Shown here: piece after piece, positions 1-12,533 of the stretch
Numbering within the stretch: the first letter of the stretch is position 1
How the letters are laid out: each line of letters opens with the position of its first letter
Origin: Peromyscus leucopus
Lineage: Eukaryota > Chordata > Mammalia > Rodentia > Cricetidae
Direction: 5' to 3'
NCBI RefSeq assembly: GCF_004664715.2
Contig: NC_051072.1
Span: forward strand, 43,197,642 to 43,261,641
Length of the DNA stretch: 64,000 nt
Position numbers and translations under genes: made by a program
The notes under the pieces: generated by a model
Databases searched by the model: none
Told to the model about the DNA's origin: nothing
Seen by the model: the letters and a program-made list of their open reading frames with translations, nothing else

Positions 1-190
1 AGGAATACAGAGACCGGAGGATACCTGAGGCTCACTGGCCAGACAGCCTTGCTGAGTCAGGGAGCCCTAAATCCCATGAGAAATATGGTGGGCAGTCACT
101 CTGTGGAAAAACACTACAGGTTGATCTCTGCCTTCCACACACATTGTACACCCATATACATGTGTGCATGTATCCACATTCACACAAATC
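1..190 (+). repeat. B4-type SINE (ID/B1 composite), cut by window start
   Basis: The text runs from the B1-derived part (GAGGCTCACTGGCCAGACAG) into the typical B4 tail, in which 'ctgccttccacacacattgtacac' style CA-rich sequence precedes a microsatellite. The order and wording match the rodent B4/RSINE1 3' half in plus orientation. The 5' end lies outside the window. It is diverged, so the subfamily is not assigned. A GATA tract grows directly from its 3' end. Confidence 0.7.
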
Positions 191-230
<40 letters not shown>

Positions 231-248
231 TGATAGATTGATAGATAA
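191..248 (+). repeat. (GATA)n microsatellite
   Basis: Perfect AGAT units with two GATT interruptions near the 3' end. It sits at the tail of the B4 SINE, a usual birthplace of tetranucleotide repeats. Likely length-polymorphic. Confidence 0.97.
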
Positions 249-2161
249 TGGACAGATATTAATAAATGTGTTAATATTGATAATCATTTTTGAATTCTCT
301 CATTATGAAGATGCCATTAGCGCTTTCACAGACTTAAAGGCTGTTCTGATGTTTTTCATTTGATTTTTTTCCTGGTGTTACAGTAGTAGGGAGAAAAAGA
401 AAATGAAAATAGCTGAGATCCAGTATTTCATGGCTTCTCTAAAATTGTTATTTGGTTAACTTACATTTTAGTTTCCAGGTTCTTATTTTAACTATCCCAA
501 ACTAGAAGTTTCTTAACCCATATTCAGTCTTCATTGATGGTAGGACAAAAGACAATGAGAAGGTACTTTGATCTTTTTACTCAGGGTCCCAAAGCAAAGC
601 ATGGCCTGAAGTAAGAAACAGAGTGTTGCTTGTCCTTATGAGTCTACCGTACTCCCGATCTGAACTACTGTTAAGTGGAGTTAGAGAACAACTTCAATTT
701 CGACTCAGTGGCAGCGCTGGCTTCCCCAGTGAAGTAAGCATAACATCAGGCAGCTGGTGCTTTTAGCAGCCTCTGAGCAAAAGGGAGGCTCTCTTGAGCA
801 TGTGCGCAGGAGAACAGGAGTGGGCAGAATATTGACCTCAACGGTGGTTTGCAAAGAGGGAGAAATTCAAAAGAAGGTTATGTCACATCAAGTCCCCTTT
901 CCAAGGAGACAGAAAATGAAATCAAATAGTCCAAAAAGGGAGGAGTGACTCATGGTGACCTCTCTTTGGCAATGGGAACAAAGGATGCGTCCTGGGAAGG
1001 TGGGACTGTCCAAGGGAATTTGTCTGGTAGTAAAATGAGAGCAGGAACTAGCCCGATGCTTAGGATATGAGACAAATGCAATGAACCTGACAAGCGAGCC
1101 GCATGCTGCTGGAGAGAGAGAGAGAGCTCAGTGGTGAACTAGAAAACTGGAGCCAGCCTTGTGATGTGTGACTGGACCAGCATCAATTCAAGGACATATG
1201 GGAGCGCTGCCCAGAGAGCTGTGAAAGGAGTGTGGGAGCAGGAAAAAAAAAGTACACAAAGGTGCCTTGTTCCCCATTCCAAAAACTGGAGGGTGGGATG
1301 CACAGCTAGCTCAGTGCCCAACACGGGCAGATGAGATGAGGCTAGGCCAGGACAGTCTCCAATTCAGCTACACATGGCCGACTTGTGCATCCAGGGGCTT
1401 CTTAGAACTTTTCTGTTCCGTTGTTCTGTAATGGTGAGGAAAAAAAGAAACATTTCACTCTGTAATCACATACCGAAATTTAGAACATTAGGCCGCATAG
1501 TTTATGTTAACTTTGGAGTCTCTTTGGATGCTATTTGGCCACTCAGGATGGAAAAAAAAAGACATTTCAAACCCACGATGCATAATGAAGCATAACTCGA
1601 TGCCTTCCAAACACACTGAACAAGAACACCATCATAACATAATGGAAGCATGCCCTTACCAGTGTAGAGTCAGTAGGAAGCTATTTGGAAGTTCAAACTG
1701 GAAGGAAATTTCTTTTTGCTTTCAAAAAATACCATACCTAAACTCCACTGTCTTTCCAGTGAAACGAGAAGAACTTTAATTTGTAAAGCTGAAATTTTAA
1801 AAAAAAAATCATGTAAGAATTTTTGTATTTAAGCAATTGTTTTTTATGTTCTCCAAAGCAGTAACGTTGGGACATGCTCTGCTAAGCCACAATTCTCCCT
1901 AGATTGTCAATCATTTCTTCTCCAGTCACAAGCCTTCCCTGAGAACCTGTGTCATCTACAGCCTGGGGAAATACAGCCCTGTTGGCTTTGTGGTCTTGCA
2001 TAGGTCACTGGGTCTAAAGCCCATAAATGCAAAAGTCTACTGAGAATTAAATTAAGAAAGATAGATTTACAAATATACCTCATTTCACAATCTGTTTACT
2101 GGAGGAACTCAGACTACAGTACGGGAAAATCATCTTATTTTAAATGATTCTAGTTGCTGAT

Positions 2162-2163
<2 letters not shown>
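249..2163. other. Unassigned non-coding stretch
   Basis: No repeat family or exon recognised. It holds a short GA run (1111-1126), an A run at 1799-1808 and scattered short open frames under 92 codons that show no protein signature. Probably unique or very old decayed sequence. Confidence 0.5.

Positions 2164-2199
<36 letters not shown>
2164..2199 (+). repeat. (GT)n microsatellite
   Basis: Uninterrupted GT dinucleotide run of about 18 units. Confidence 0.98.
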
Positions 2200-2201
<2 letters not shown>

Positions 2202-2230
2202 ACAAAAACTCCCACAAAAAATTGGCATTT

Positions 2231-2464
2231 AAAAGTTGAATTTTGGTTGTGAGCCTAGCCTTTAACGGCTGAGCCATCTCTTTTTTGCCGGGCGTTGGTG
2301 GCGCACGCCTTTAATCCCAGCACTCGGGAGGCAGAGCCAGGCGGATCTCTGTGAGTTCGAGGCCAGCCTGGGCTACCAAGTGAGCTCCAGGAAAGGCGCA
2401 AAACTACACAGAGAAACCCTGTCTCGAAAAACCAAAAAAAAAAAAAAAAAAAAAGTTGAATTTT
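2231..2464 (+). repeat. Composite SINE: 42-bp B2-like antisense head plus complete B1, with 14-bp TSD
   Basis: The direct repeat AAAAGTTGAATTTT flanks the unit (2231-2244 and 2451-2464). The inserted DNA starts with about 42 bp (2245-2286) containing GGCTGAGCCATCTC, which is the reverse complement of the B2 5' region, then a T6 run, then a full B1 (2287-2436) from GCCGGGCGTTGGTGGCGCAC to GTCTCGAAAAACC and a pure A tail. The B1 belongs to the type with GGAAAGGCGCAAAACTACAC. Because one TSD pair surrounds head and B1 together, they were inserted as one RNA. B1 RNA is made by RNA polymerase III and mobilised by L1 (family knowledge). Confidence 0.88.
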
Positions 2465-4034
2465 ATCTAGATTTGGACCAATAATTCTATAACTATGCTA
2501 CTTTTCCCTATGATTGAACTACTAAATAACAAAAAATAGATTAATTTTAAAGAAAATGTATTTACTAAAACTCGTTATCTTTCAAAATCATGTAAAATTT
2601 TCATTGTACAAATATATCCTTATTTGCTATAAAGTTACGTGATATTTTAATATAACTAACTAAAACGTACTAGCTTCAGTCCAAGATCATCAAGTAAGAT
2701 AAAGGTAATCTTCATCGATTTGTCCTGTGTTTTTTGGTATTTCCATCTTACCAAAGGTACAACCCAGAAAAGTTACTTGAATTGCCAGGGAAACAATGGT
2801 GAGAGAGAGGCAGGAAGAAAGCGAAAATGAAATGGGGGCTGTGAACCAGGCTACACAAGGAAATTACAGCTCCATCTTGCAAGATTGGCCACATAGCTGC
2901 CATTGCCTGCTGTGTTCCACAGGTAAGCTATTAACCCAGAGTCCCAGGGAGAGAATGTCACCTTGTGCTTTGTTTGTCCCAGTCTCCATTAGCTGCAGGC
3001 AGGGGAAAAAGGACAAGGCATCATTGATTTTGGTGAAATCGTACATTTAACAATCAAAAAGCTCACTGTCTGTATCAATCCAAATCCAAGTGGCCTCATT
3101 CTTCTATTCACTCTGAGGCAGCTCTGGGACTAAAAGCAACTGAGATAAGACCTGCAGGGGAGGGTCAGGTCAAGAAAAACGAAAAGCAGTAACTCTTCTG
3201 ATCTCTACATTTTATATCAGAGGAGGCTGCAGAGAAACCAACGACCCTAGAACTGTTCCTAGAACTGTGTCACTTTAGAAATAGTCTGTCAATCGACAAA
3301 AAAATTATTTGATAAGGTAATTGAGCAATAGTGTAAGTAGCATGTCTACAGTGTCGTGTTGAGCTCATCTGTGATGAGTTTGAGTACATTGGGATGCCCA
3401 GCATTTCCCTCATAGACCTTCAGCCAGACTGGGAGAACAAATACTTCATTACAACCTATAGTGGTAAAATGGTGAAAACAATCATAGCACTCTTTGAATG
3501 ATCAAAGAGAAAAATAAAGTGTCAACACCCCTAGTGACACTATAGTTAATTGACTTTTTTTTCATAGTATGAATTAGCATGCATCATTTTATACTTTGTG
3601 AGACTACTAATAAGTTTTGGTTATTTTCATTGATCAAGCTATCATGTTTGACAGAAAATATTAGTTCTTCATAGAGATCCACTTGACAGTCATATGACAT
3701 TTGGCTGGATTTATCACAAACAACCCTGTCACCCACAGAAAGAAAGGACTCTTGGGAGATGATGATGCCCTCTGAAGTCAGAGTTCTACTTGTCCTTTTA
3801 CAGCCTAGTTAGAATGTCTCTAAAAGATCTATTAATTTAAAATCTTTCACCTCAAAGTAATCTTGGTCTTATAGTCTCAGATAACTGAACCCTTCTAGAA
3901 CATTACAGATTTTATAACTACAAATCTAAAGGTCACACTTGTGTGTGAGGAGAACAAGTTTCTACCTCACTGTTCTCAATAGAAAATCAGGAGAAAGAAA
4001 GGCTCATCCAATCATTCAAGGAGTTTTAAAAGTA
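2465..4034. other. Unassigned non-coding stretch
   Basis: AT-rich sequence without a recognisable repeat, exon or promoter. The open frame near 2796-3050 has no recognisable domain. Confidence 0.5.
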
Positions 4035-4040
4035 CCCTTG

Positions 4041-4437
4041 TGCTGTGGGATGTCAGTCTGTATACTATGAATATTTGTTGCTCTGATTGGTTGATAAATA
4101 AAATGCTGACTGGCCAGTAGCCAGGCAGGAGGTATAGGTGGGGCAAGCAGATGAGAAGAATTCTGGGAAGAGGAAGGCTGGGTCAGGAGTTGCTGGCCAG
4201 ACACAGAGGAAGGGAGATGACAAGGCAGAACTGAGAAAAGGTACCAAACCATATGGCTAAACATAGATAAGAATTAGGGGTTAATTTAAGTGTAAGAGCT
4301 AGTCAGTAGTAAACCTGAGCTAATGGCCAAGGTGTTATAATTAATGTAAGTCTCTGTATGTTTACTTGGGAGACGAGAGTGGGAGAGATTTGTCCCAACT
4401 GCCAGCAGGCCAGGACACAGGAAAGCTTCCACCTATA
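4041..4437 (+). mobile_element. Solo LTR, ERV2-type (6-bp TSD), family A copy 1
   Basis: It begins TGCTGTGGGATGTC and ends CCTATA, where the related copy at 40563 ends CTACA, so the terminal CA seems to have mutated. A 6-bp duplication CCCTTG flanks it (4035-4040 and 4438-4443), the size made by class II (ERVK-like) integrases. A CTCTGATTGG box and ATAAATAAAA lie about 40-60 bp inside the left end, consistent with a plus-strand promoter. Copies at 29453-29838 (minus) and 40563-40948 (plus) share the whole layout. No internal retroviral sequence is attached, so it is a recombined solo LTR. Confidence 0.88.
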
Positions 4438-4443
4438 CCCTTG

Positions 4444-5440
4444 CAGACCTCATAAAAATAAAAAACCTTCTAGACAGACAAGGAAACAATCAATCAATTG
4501 AGTGAAGAAGAAACCCACTGTGGGGAGAATTGTTGCCAAGTATACATCTGATAGAGGATCAATATTCAGAATATATAAAGAGCTCAAAAATCAAAGAGTC
4601 AGAAGTAAAAAGAAACCCAATTTTAAAAAGGGAGGGGGGCATGGACCTGAGAGAGATTATCAAGAGAAGAAATGAAATTGTCTAAAAAATATCTCAAAGA
4701 GTGCTCAGCATCCTTCACGGCTAGGGAATCACAAATTAAAACCACTTTGAGATTTCATCTTACCACAATGAGAAGGGCTAAGATCAAGAAAACAACTGAA
4801 CGACAAGTCGTGGAGACTATCATTGAGACTTGGTGGGACTGTAAACTAGCTACTCTGGAAATCGATATAAAGAATTTTCAAAAATCTACAAAAAAAAAAA
4901 AAAATCTGTCACCTGACTCAGCAATGCTATTCTTCGGCAAATGCTCAAAAGACTCAATATCCTCCTCCGCAGATACTCGCTCAGCATGTTTACGGCTGCT
5001 CTAGTAACAATAGTTAGGAAATGGAGACAGTCTAAACGTCCCTCTGTTAGCTGATCATGAAAATGTGGCACACGTACACAATGGGATTCTATTCATCTGT
5101 AAAGAAAAACAAAATCATAGAATTTTGAGGTAAATGGTTGGAACTAGAAATTATTATATTGAGAGAAGGAACCCAGACCCAGAAAGACAAACACCACATG
5201 TTTTCTCTTATTTGTGGTTTTTAGTTTCTAATGTTTAAATGTGAGTAACCATGGAAATCAGGGAAGCAAAAAGGGACCGTGGCAGGAGGGGTGGGGAAGG
5301 GGCTCCAGAGGTGGCAATAGAAGGAGAAATGGGAAAAACGGAGAAGGAGGATTTGACTGGGGAGTGTGGAAGGAGTCCAGGACAAAGGGAAACAAGACCC
5401 AAAATAAAAGGTTATTAACAAAATAAAAATAAAAAATAAA
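4444..5440 (+). mobile_element. L1 LINE fragment: ORF2 C-terminal end plus 3' UTR
   Basis: Landmarks of the L1 3' end follow in order: the 'gaggatcaatattcagaatat' stretch, the 'accactttgagatttcatctt' stretch, 'ggtgggactgtaaact', 'aaaatgtggcac' with 'acaatgggattct', and a G-rich 3' UTR ending in an A-rich tail (5406-5440). ORF2 encodes endonuclease and reverse transcriptase; only the far C-terminal part is represented, broken by stops and frameshifts and by an A14 run near 4890. It abuts the right TSD of the solo LTR. Confidence 0.85.
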
Positions 5441-6429
5441 TGTACCTTTTCCATAGCAACCAAATGCAATCAGTGATCCTAGATTGAGCACGTGATATTT
5501 AATATACTATAGAGAATATTTTATGGGTGTTTAAGAAAATATGTATATAGGCTATGTGTTAGAAATGACTACACACATATTAAATTCCTGGAGTATGAAA
5601 ATGTTACAACAGAAATGCAGGAAAATATTCTCATGGAATATGCTTTAAGTTGTTGAGGGTTCATTAAATCGTAATGTCATTTACAGTTTCAGTCAAACAG
5701 TTTTGCTTATGACATCTGAAATATAAATATTCCCCAAAGCTCATCTTGATCCTTTAAGAGAAATTAGATCTGGGGCCAATAGGAACAGAACATTAGAACA
5801 GAAATTTAGTGAAAAGTTTCCACTAAACGTTAAAGAGCAGAGTCCCTATGCTAATATTTTGGGCTTTCAGACAGAGGTAGGAAGGTGAAGGGATAGAGAT
5901 GCAGAGAGAGTTGTAACAGAGTCTATGAGATGCTTAAACTCTGCACTTGGCCTTTGATTACGGATAATCTAAACAACACACCAGGGGAGGAGGGCAAAGT
6001 TCAGGGCTGCTTCTGTGCCAAAAAGAGGAGCTTAAAGGGTCCTTGAAGAACTTGTAGACAACGACAAGAAAGTGTGCCTGAAGTGAAGACTTGGAAAGTA
6101 CAGCAATTTTTTTTTTTCCAATTACAGAGAGACAGAGACAGATAGACTGACAGACAGAGATAGCCCATTAATTGCCCTGACTTTCTTATTACAAAGAAAG
6201 TCAACTGGCTCCAAACATTTGTTCTTTGGTTCATAAATATAAAATTTTACCTGAAGGTTTTATCAGCTTATACCAGGAGGAATATAACTACTTTCCAAAC
6301 ACACCGAAGTGTGTTACACTCCACCCCAGATCCTCTTTTCTGCCCGCTTCTTTCATTTGTGAAATGTTTTACCAATACAACAGCACTTGTTGTAAATCAC
6401 ATCAGACAAGGTGCTTCGCTATTTACATA
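5441..6429. other. Unassigned non-coding stretch
   Basis: Nothing recognised apart from a T-rich/GACA-rich patch at 6107-6160, which is simple-sequence-like. Confidence 0.45.
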
Positions 6430-6585
6430 CTGTATACCTCAGACAACTCTGACTTCCCAGTGTAATAGGAATTATTATCTCATGTCTCACAGCTGAGGAA
6501 ACAGGAATATGAAGATTAGACAGTATGCCTAAGTCTACCCTAGCAATCACCAGGCTGCGATTCAAGCAGCAAACTTTTAGCCTCC
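6430..6585 (+). repeat. MIR SINE remnant
   Basis: The MIR core and 3' pattern is visible: 'attattatctcatgtctcacagctgaggaaac', then an 'aagattagacagtatgcctaagtc' region and 'gctgcgattcaagc'. Strongly diverged, as expected for this ancient tRNA-derived mammalian SINE. Confidence 0.65.
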
Positions 6586-8210
6586 AGTAGGAATACTTAG
6601 ATTCTTGGGTGTTCCTGCCTTCCTGGGAGCTCTTCCCTCCAGGTAATGGTCACGGAGCTGGCTGAGCTCCCCTTACTGGCCCTGTGCCACACAATCTGTT
6701 GGTAACAGCTCCTCACCAAGTGCTTAGCTTCTCCCAGATAAGTCTGGAGAAAATGGAAGGGACTTCTCCAACTGTCCCAGCAGCTGAGATTTTTGTCCTT
6801 GAAGGACATGGAGAGCTTGGAGAATTGACATCTTTGTAAGGTTGTCCTTTCCATATTTGCTTGGCCTCATTGGCTTCTATAATCATCTCTACATAATCAT
6901 ATCTGATATGCTTTTCTGCTCTTCCAACAAAGGAGACTTAATCGATGCTAATTATGATTCTCTAATTAGTTTCTTAATGATATTTTCACAGAACTATATA
7001 ACACCCTGGGCATACTTTCCAATAGTCAGAAATGTTTTTCCAAATAAATTCAAGATGCCTTGCTTGGCCTCATCTGTCCCTGCAGGAGATTTTTTTAGTA
7101 TTAATTGAGTCATCAAATTAAATTTATACACATTTTCCAGTCTTTTTAAATTTCACTAATGTATTAACTCTTTTTAGCATGCATTTCTTAGAGAAACTCC
7201 TGCACCTGACTAGGTCCAATCACTTATCTTGGAATATTTAACAAAACCTCTGTCACTTTCCAGCAGTTAGCTTTTATTAGTATTATTGACCTATCCATGC
7301 AAGGCCATTGAGTTGATCAATTTTCAGTTGGATTCCTGGAGTTAATTGTATAGACATGTTTGGGGCATGCTCATTCCCTGAAGTTTCCTTTGGAAGTTAT
7401 CCTTTCCAGTAGCTTCTGCTGATGTAAGGGTTAAGGGTGACTGTTTTACTACAAGAACCCTTTACCTTGCTTATATCTACCTGGAACAAAGGTGGATACT
7501 TCATCAACTAGGAACTAATTATAGATTGATAAATAACAGATCAAAGTTATGAAGGGCAAAATAGGCTCATAAAGGAAGACAGTGTGAAGAATGCTGAAGA
7601 CTGAAGGAAAATCGAAAGATCATGTGACTACAATAAGAGAGAGTTGGTGGCCCATTACTTTGCTGGCTTCAAGAGGCTTGGCTCCACTTTCAGTAGCTGG
7701 ACATTTTGTGAGTTTTCTCTGTCCTTGCAGACAGCAGGAAACTGTACTGGAGACCGCATGCTAACGGGCCTCAGCAGGGATAGAACCAAGCTGGTTTCAA
7801 AATTGGGATGTGGTTGCAGCCACATCAACTGCTGTAAGGAAAGAGATGTGTAAATGTAGGAGTCAAAGCGAAATAGACACCAGAGGTCAAGAATTCAGCA
7901 CGGATATAAATGACTAAGTCTGTAAGGGAGAGACATATCTACCATGGAAAGAAATATTGGTTATTAAGGGTTGGCCCTAGGCCAGAAGTTCAAAATACAT
8001 GAAAGCACTAAATAATACTAACTATTCAGCAGATAAAGAGCACAGCAAAGAACAAGAAAGGGATGGCTACCCAAAGCAAACAGGCAGGTTTGCTAGGAAG
8101 CTGAATAGTTGTTATTATCTTTGGTAAAAGGGAACATCTACCAAGACTGAGAGAAGACAACTATAATTATATAATCAGGAATAAACCATTGGAGAGGATA
8201 AGTAGCCAGG
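6586..8210. other. Unassigned non-coding stretch
   Basis: No recognised repeat or gene. AT-rich, with short unremarkable frames. Confidence 0.45.
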
Positions 8211-8585
8211 TGTCTTAGTTAGGGTTTCCAATACTGTGAAAAGACACTCTGACCACAGTAACTCTTATAAAGGAAAACATTTAATTGGGGCTAGCTTACA
8301 GTTCCAGAAGTTTAGTTCATTATTGTCATGGTGAAAAGCATGGTAGCATGCAGGCAGACATGGTGCTGGAGAAGGAGCTGAGAGTCCTACATCTTGAGCC
8401 ACAGGCAGCAGAAGAAGACTGTGTACAACACTGTGCATGGCCTTGAGCATAGAAAACATCAAAGCCCGCCCCCACAGTGACACACTTCCTCCAACAAGGC
8501 CACACCTCCTAAGAGTGCCACTCTCTGTGGGTAAAGCATTCAAACACATGAGTCTATGGGGACCATTCCTATTCAAAGCACCACA
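8211..8585. repeat. RMER1-like rodent interspersed repeat, copy 1
   Basis: It starts TGTCTTAGTTAGGGTTTC and carries the very common rodent pattern 'ctgtgaaaagacac', 'tttaattggggct', 'gacatggtgctgga', 'cacacttcctccaacaaggcc', 'attcaaacacatgagtctat', ending at 'caccaca'. I associate this with the RMER1 group (class uncertain in repeat libraries). The 125-codon minus-strand frame inside it is an accident of the repeat. Confidence 0.7.
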
Positions 8586-9341
8586 CTGGGCTTGAGAGCA
8601 GTTGGGACAGAAAGTCACACAGACCCTAAAACTTAAGGACATGTGGCTCTTCTCAAAAGTGAAATACCCTGGGTGATTTGTGCTTCATGCATCATAGGCT
8701 ACTTGGGCTCAGACAAAGGAGCTGAGACAGGGGAGTAAGTCTCAAGACAAAACTGAAATTCAGTCTTCATTCTATAGCAGGTGGGTATTGATTTCATAAC
8801 CAATCAGCTGGGCAGGTGAAGGGCAATGGAAGCTCCGGCAGTGACTGTAGTCAGGAGTCCAGGGTGTATGACAAGTTTCTAGGAGTCTGGGAGTAGTCAA
8901 AGCTATTTACCAATCAGTGGGGAATAATCAGCAGAGGCAAGGCAACCATTCACAGCACCAGCCACTTGTCTGGGTAGAAGGGCAGACAGAGCTCCATGGG
9001 AAGAAGGAAAGGGCCAATGGATCTCAAAGCATGCATTGAACTAGTTTGGCTCTTTCTGTTTGAAGGGGTGCATGCCTCCTGTGCTTACAAGCAGCTGGCT
9101 TCCTTGATCCATCTTCATAACAAACTTGGTTCTCATGTCATCTCCGACATCTACTGCTCTATCTTGTTCCCAATTCCCTTGTGCGGTCCTGACCATGCTG
9201 TTTGCTGAGATAGTCCATCAATATCAACACCAAACACTGTGTCCTATTTTTGGTTCCTAGGATGGAGTGCCACCCTGCCCAGCCAAGAGAAGAAAGGATG
9301 GCATCAGCAACTAAGATAAAGCTTCTGAATCTTCTTCCTTT
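8586..9341. other. Unassigned non-coding stretch
   Basis: No recognised feature between two RMER1-like copies. Confidence 0.45.
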
Positions 9342-9690
9342 TCTTGTTGCTGGGACAAAACACTTGAGAAAAGTTACTTACAGAAGGAAGAGTTTATTCT
9401 GGCTTTCAGTCTGTGGGTATAGTCCACTACAACAGGGGAGGCACAGTGCCAGGAGCAGGGCATAAGGCAGCTGGCTATATTGCACCCACATTTGGGAAAC
9501 AGGAATAAACAATGGTGCTCCACTCACTTTCACACACTTCTTCTGGTCAACCCTAGCCCGGTGGGATAGTGTCATCCATATTCAGGGTGGTTCTCCCATC
9601 TTCAGTTAAATCTCTCCAGAAATGCCCCTACAGACAGGCCCAGAGTTCTGTTCCCTAGGGGATTCTAAATCCCACCAAACTGATGATGGA
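9342..9690. repeat. RMER1-like rodent interspersed repeat, copy 2 (diverged)
   Basis: Same order of blocks as the copy at 8211 but more diverged: 'ttgctgggacaaaac', 'agaaggaagagtttatt', then a variable middle and a 3' part that is harder to follow. The right boundary is approximate. Confidence 0.55.
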
Positions 9691-10445
9691 GGTTAACCTG
9701 CCTTTTTGCCTGGTTTGATATCTGAACTCAGATTATCGTGGACCTGTAAGTTAGAGACTTCAGAGAGTTCAACTTCGATGGAGTATGTGTACTTGAGACA
9801 GGAATGCAAGAAGGAAGGAAGAGACTGCAACTCATTCATTCACTGTACCACCTTCAATTACACATCTAACTAGGAAATGAGAGGAGTTGAAGTTTGGGAG
9901 GAAACAGTAGGAGCTAGAGAACTCTCTTTGGTGTATAGATAAAGACTTAATAACCAGAATTTAGATGCATAAGTCCATTGCCCTATCTTGCTCTTTGAGG
10001 GAACAAGTGCTTCGACCTGTTTCTGTCAATGGTCTTCACTCTATAGCATATCCTGTTTCCCAACTACAAAACTCTGCAGATTCCAGTCCCTACACTCAGT
10101 TTTCCCAGAGGTGATTTTGATCACCGCTCTGAGTTTTAATGCAAATTCATTCAGCTGGGTTGCAGACAGGCAGTTATTTATGGTACATCCACATATGTAA
10201 ATTGCCCTAGTCTTCTGGGCAGTCAAAGCGATTGGTACCTCAGTCTTTTCATGTTTTGTCATTTTTGATTAGCATCAAGTTTTCCCATGAAATGATGCCT
10301 GAGCTCTCTGGCTCACACTCCTCATCAATTTCTCCGACTGTATTATTTTCAGTCTAGATTGTGTAAGTTCACAAAAAGAAGCTTTCTTGCAGTGTTTGGC
10401 ACAAAGAAAAGTTACGGCCTGATGATCTCTTTCATAGCTTCCAAC
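9691..10445. other. Unassigned non-coding stretch
   Basis: Nothing recognised before the CA repeat. Confidence 0.45.
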
Positions 10446-10453
10446 CACACACA

Positions 10454-10505
<52 letters not shown>
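10446..10505 (+). repeat. (CA)n microsatellite
   Basis: About 30 CA units with one CAAACA interruption near the start. The frames reading through it are simple-repeat artefacts. Confidence 0.98.
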
Positions 10506-10508
<3 letters not shown>

Positions 10509-10799
10509 ACCACCACAGCTACTTCAGAAACACCCAGCATCTTGACTGTTTCCTTATTGTGCTGGTATCCCACCTGCAACTGAGTAGAGACTGGTTCTCA
10601 AGGGAATATTTATGAGCAGTAGCTTCATAGTGTCAGAGTAATCCCTGCAGGGGTTAGGGAATAGACAACTGTTTGAACTGGTGATTTACAAAGTGTCCAC
10701 TGTGAACTCTGACCCAAAATACTATCCGGTCTGCTCTGAAGTCACCAACAAGTCAGGACAAGTGACCTCTCACCTGTCTATCCTTTTCTGTTTGGATTT

Positions 10800-11475
10800 G
10801 TTTTTCTTATTAATTTTATTTATTTAACTGGTTACACAAACAATGTACATTATATATAAAATGGGGTACCAAAAGATGTTGGTATATAAATACATTATAT
10901 AAAGTTTAAATTATGTTAAGCATATCTGTCACCTTTAGTTTTTACAGTGAAAATGATGAAATTTTTCAAAACCCTTTCTTCCAGCTTTTGGAAATTCACA
11001 GTACATCATCACTATCCCTGATCTTACTACAAGGCAGCAACACACCAGAACCTTTTGCTCCTGCCTGATGTAGTAACAACTGAGCCATTTTTCTCCATCA
11101 CTCTGCCCCCACTACTGCCCCAGCCTCTAAAAACCACCATTCTGTTCTCAACTTCCGTGAAATAACACTCGTAGATTCTATGTAGAAGTGAAATAATGCA
11201 GTGCTTCACCTTCTTGTATCTGGCTTAATTTCTTTAGCATGAAGATCTCAAGTGTAATATCCATAATGGCACAAATCACCATTTGATTCTTTTGTAGGAT
11301 TGAGTAATATTCCATTCACTACCAAAATGTGGAATAATTACCACATTTTCTTGATCAGTTCATCCAGTTGATGGATGCTTTTCATTTCTTGGCTACTGTA
11401 AACAGTGCTGCATTGAACACGGGAGTGTGGTTGTCTCTTTGATATATGGACTCTATTTCCTTCAGACACTTCAAG
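10800..11475 (-). mobile_element. Old L1 3' region, antisense (mammalian-wide L1M-like)
   Basis: Read on the minus strand, this gives the L1 ORF2 end and 3' UTR. The plus-strand landmarks 'gagtaatattccattcac', 'ccacattttcttgatcagttcatccagttgatgg', 'ttcttggctactgtaaacagtgctgcattgaacacggg' are the reverse complement of the conserved ORF2 C-terminal coding end. It continues through a T/A-rich 3' UTR to about 10800. Too decayed to code. Confidence 0.8.
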
Positions 11476-12435
11476 CCAATTTAGAGCAGTCTGACTCAGC
11501 TGTCCCATTTTGCAGCTGCTAAACTCCAAAGGCAGCTCTCCAGTCCCCTTAGATGACACTCCTCAAAGGAGTCTCACTTTATGAGATGGGAGAATTAAGC
11601 TTCCATATCACAAAGCTGAATGATCAAATTAATTCCAATTAGTTCAGATGTGAGCAGGATCTTGGATATAAAAGACTGCCTTGAGCACTGAGGAAAGGGA
11701 TCTAAAATGAAAATCCACAGAGTTACAAGCAGGATTTTAATGTGCTATCATTGTAATCTTATTTAACAACTTCATTAGAGGGTAATCAGCAAGAATAGAA
11801 CTGAAATTATGAAACTTGTAGAAAATAAGGTAAATGTTAAGTTACTCATTTATTTTTTAGAAAGTCAGTGTACTGAGAGAAATTCCAGGAAGGAAAGGCC
11901 CAAAAGCTAGAAACAAAACTAGATTGCACGGGGTATTATATAAACAGCTGACCTGGAAAGGAAGAAAACTTTCGATGCAATTATAGTCAGAATCAAAGGT
12001 AAATCTGCAACAGAAGACAGTGGGCCCTCATCCACTGAGCTCTGGGTTCCCGTAGAGGAAGGGGTCCATTCTCCACACCTTGAGCAAAGTAGTTCTTTCA
12101 TTTATGAGGACGTGAGACCTCCATCCTTTCTGGATGCACCTATGCCACCCTCTCTTATGCGCAGTGAGCCAGCGGGTTCCAGCCACCATTACCAGACCTA
12201 GAGGCAAGGTCCCTAAAGATGAGCTCACCCTAACCTTGGGAGAAGTCAGGGGCAGCACTGACTGTAAACTTGGAATACATGTTAAAGCAGAAATGGCTTC
12301 AGGCTCTTGTGCTTTCTTTGAGCCTGGTCTTGTGGATATGTTTTACTTGCTCGGGTTATCCTGTTATTGTGATCAAAAACTTGAAAAAAGGTTGGAGGAA
12401 GATTTTTGGCAGTATTGTTCAGTGTTAAAATGAAT
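11476..12435. other. Unassigned non-coding stretch
   Basis: No recognised repeat or gene. Open frames around 12028-12433 show no domain. Confidence 0.45.
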
Positions 12436-12472
12436 GCTTGAAGTGTAAGGGGCCCTGGGTCCACTCCTCAAC
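12436..12472 (+). repeat. ID-like SINE 3' fragment
   Basis: 'gcttgaagtgtaaggggccctgggtccactcctca' follows the B-box half of the ID element (tRNA-Ala/BC1-derived). Only about 37 bp is preserved, and it leads into a GAT repeat. Confidence 0.4.
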
Positions 12473-12506
12473 AATGAAGATGGAGGTGAAGAGGACAGAA
12501 GGACAG

Positions 12507-12533
12507 GATGATGATGATGATGATGATGATGAT
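12507..12533 (+). repeat. (GAT)n microsatellite
   Basis: Nine perfect GAT units downstream of the ID-like fragment. Confidence 0.95.

Noticed and set aside
8265..8642. 125-codon minus-strand frame
   Set aside because: Lies almost wholly inside an RMER1-like repeat.
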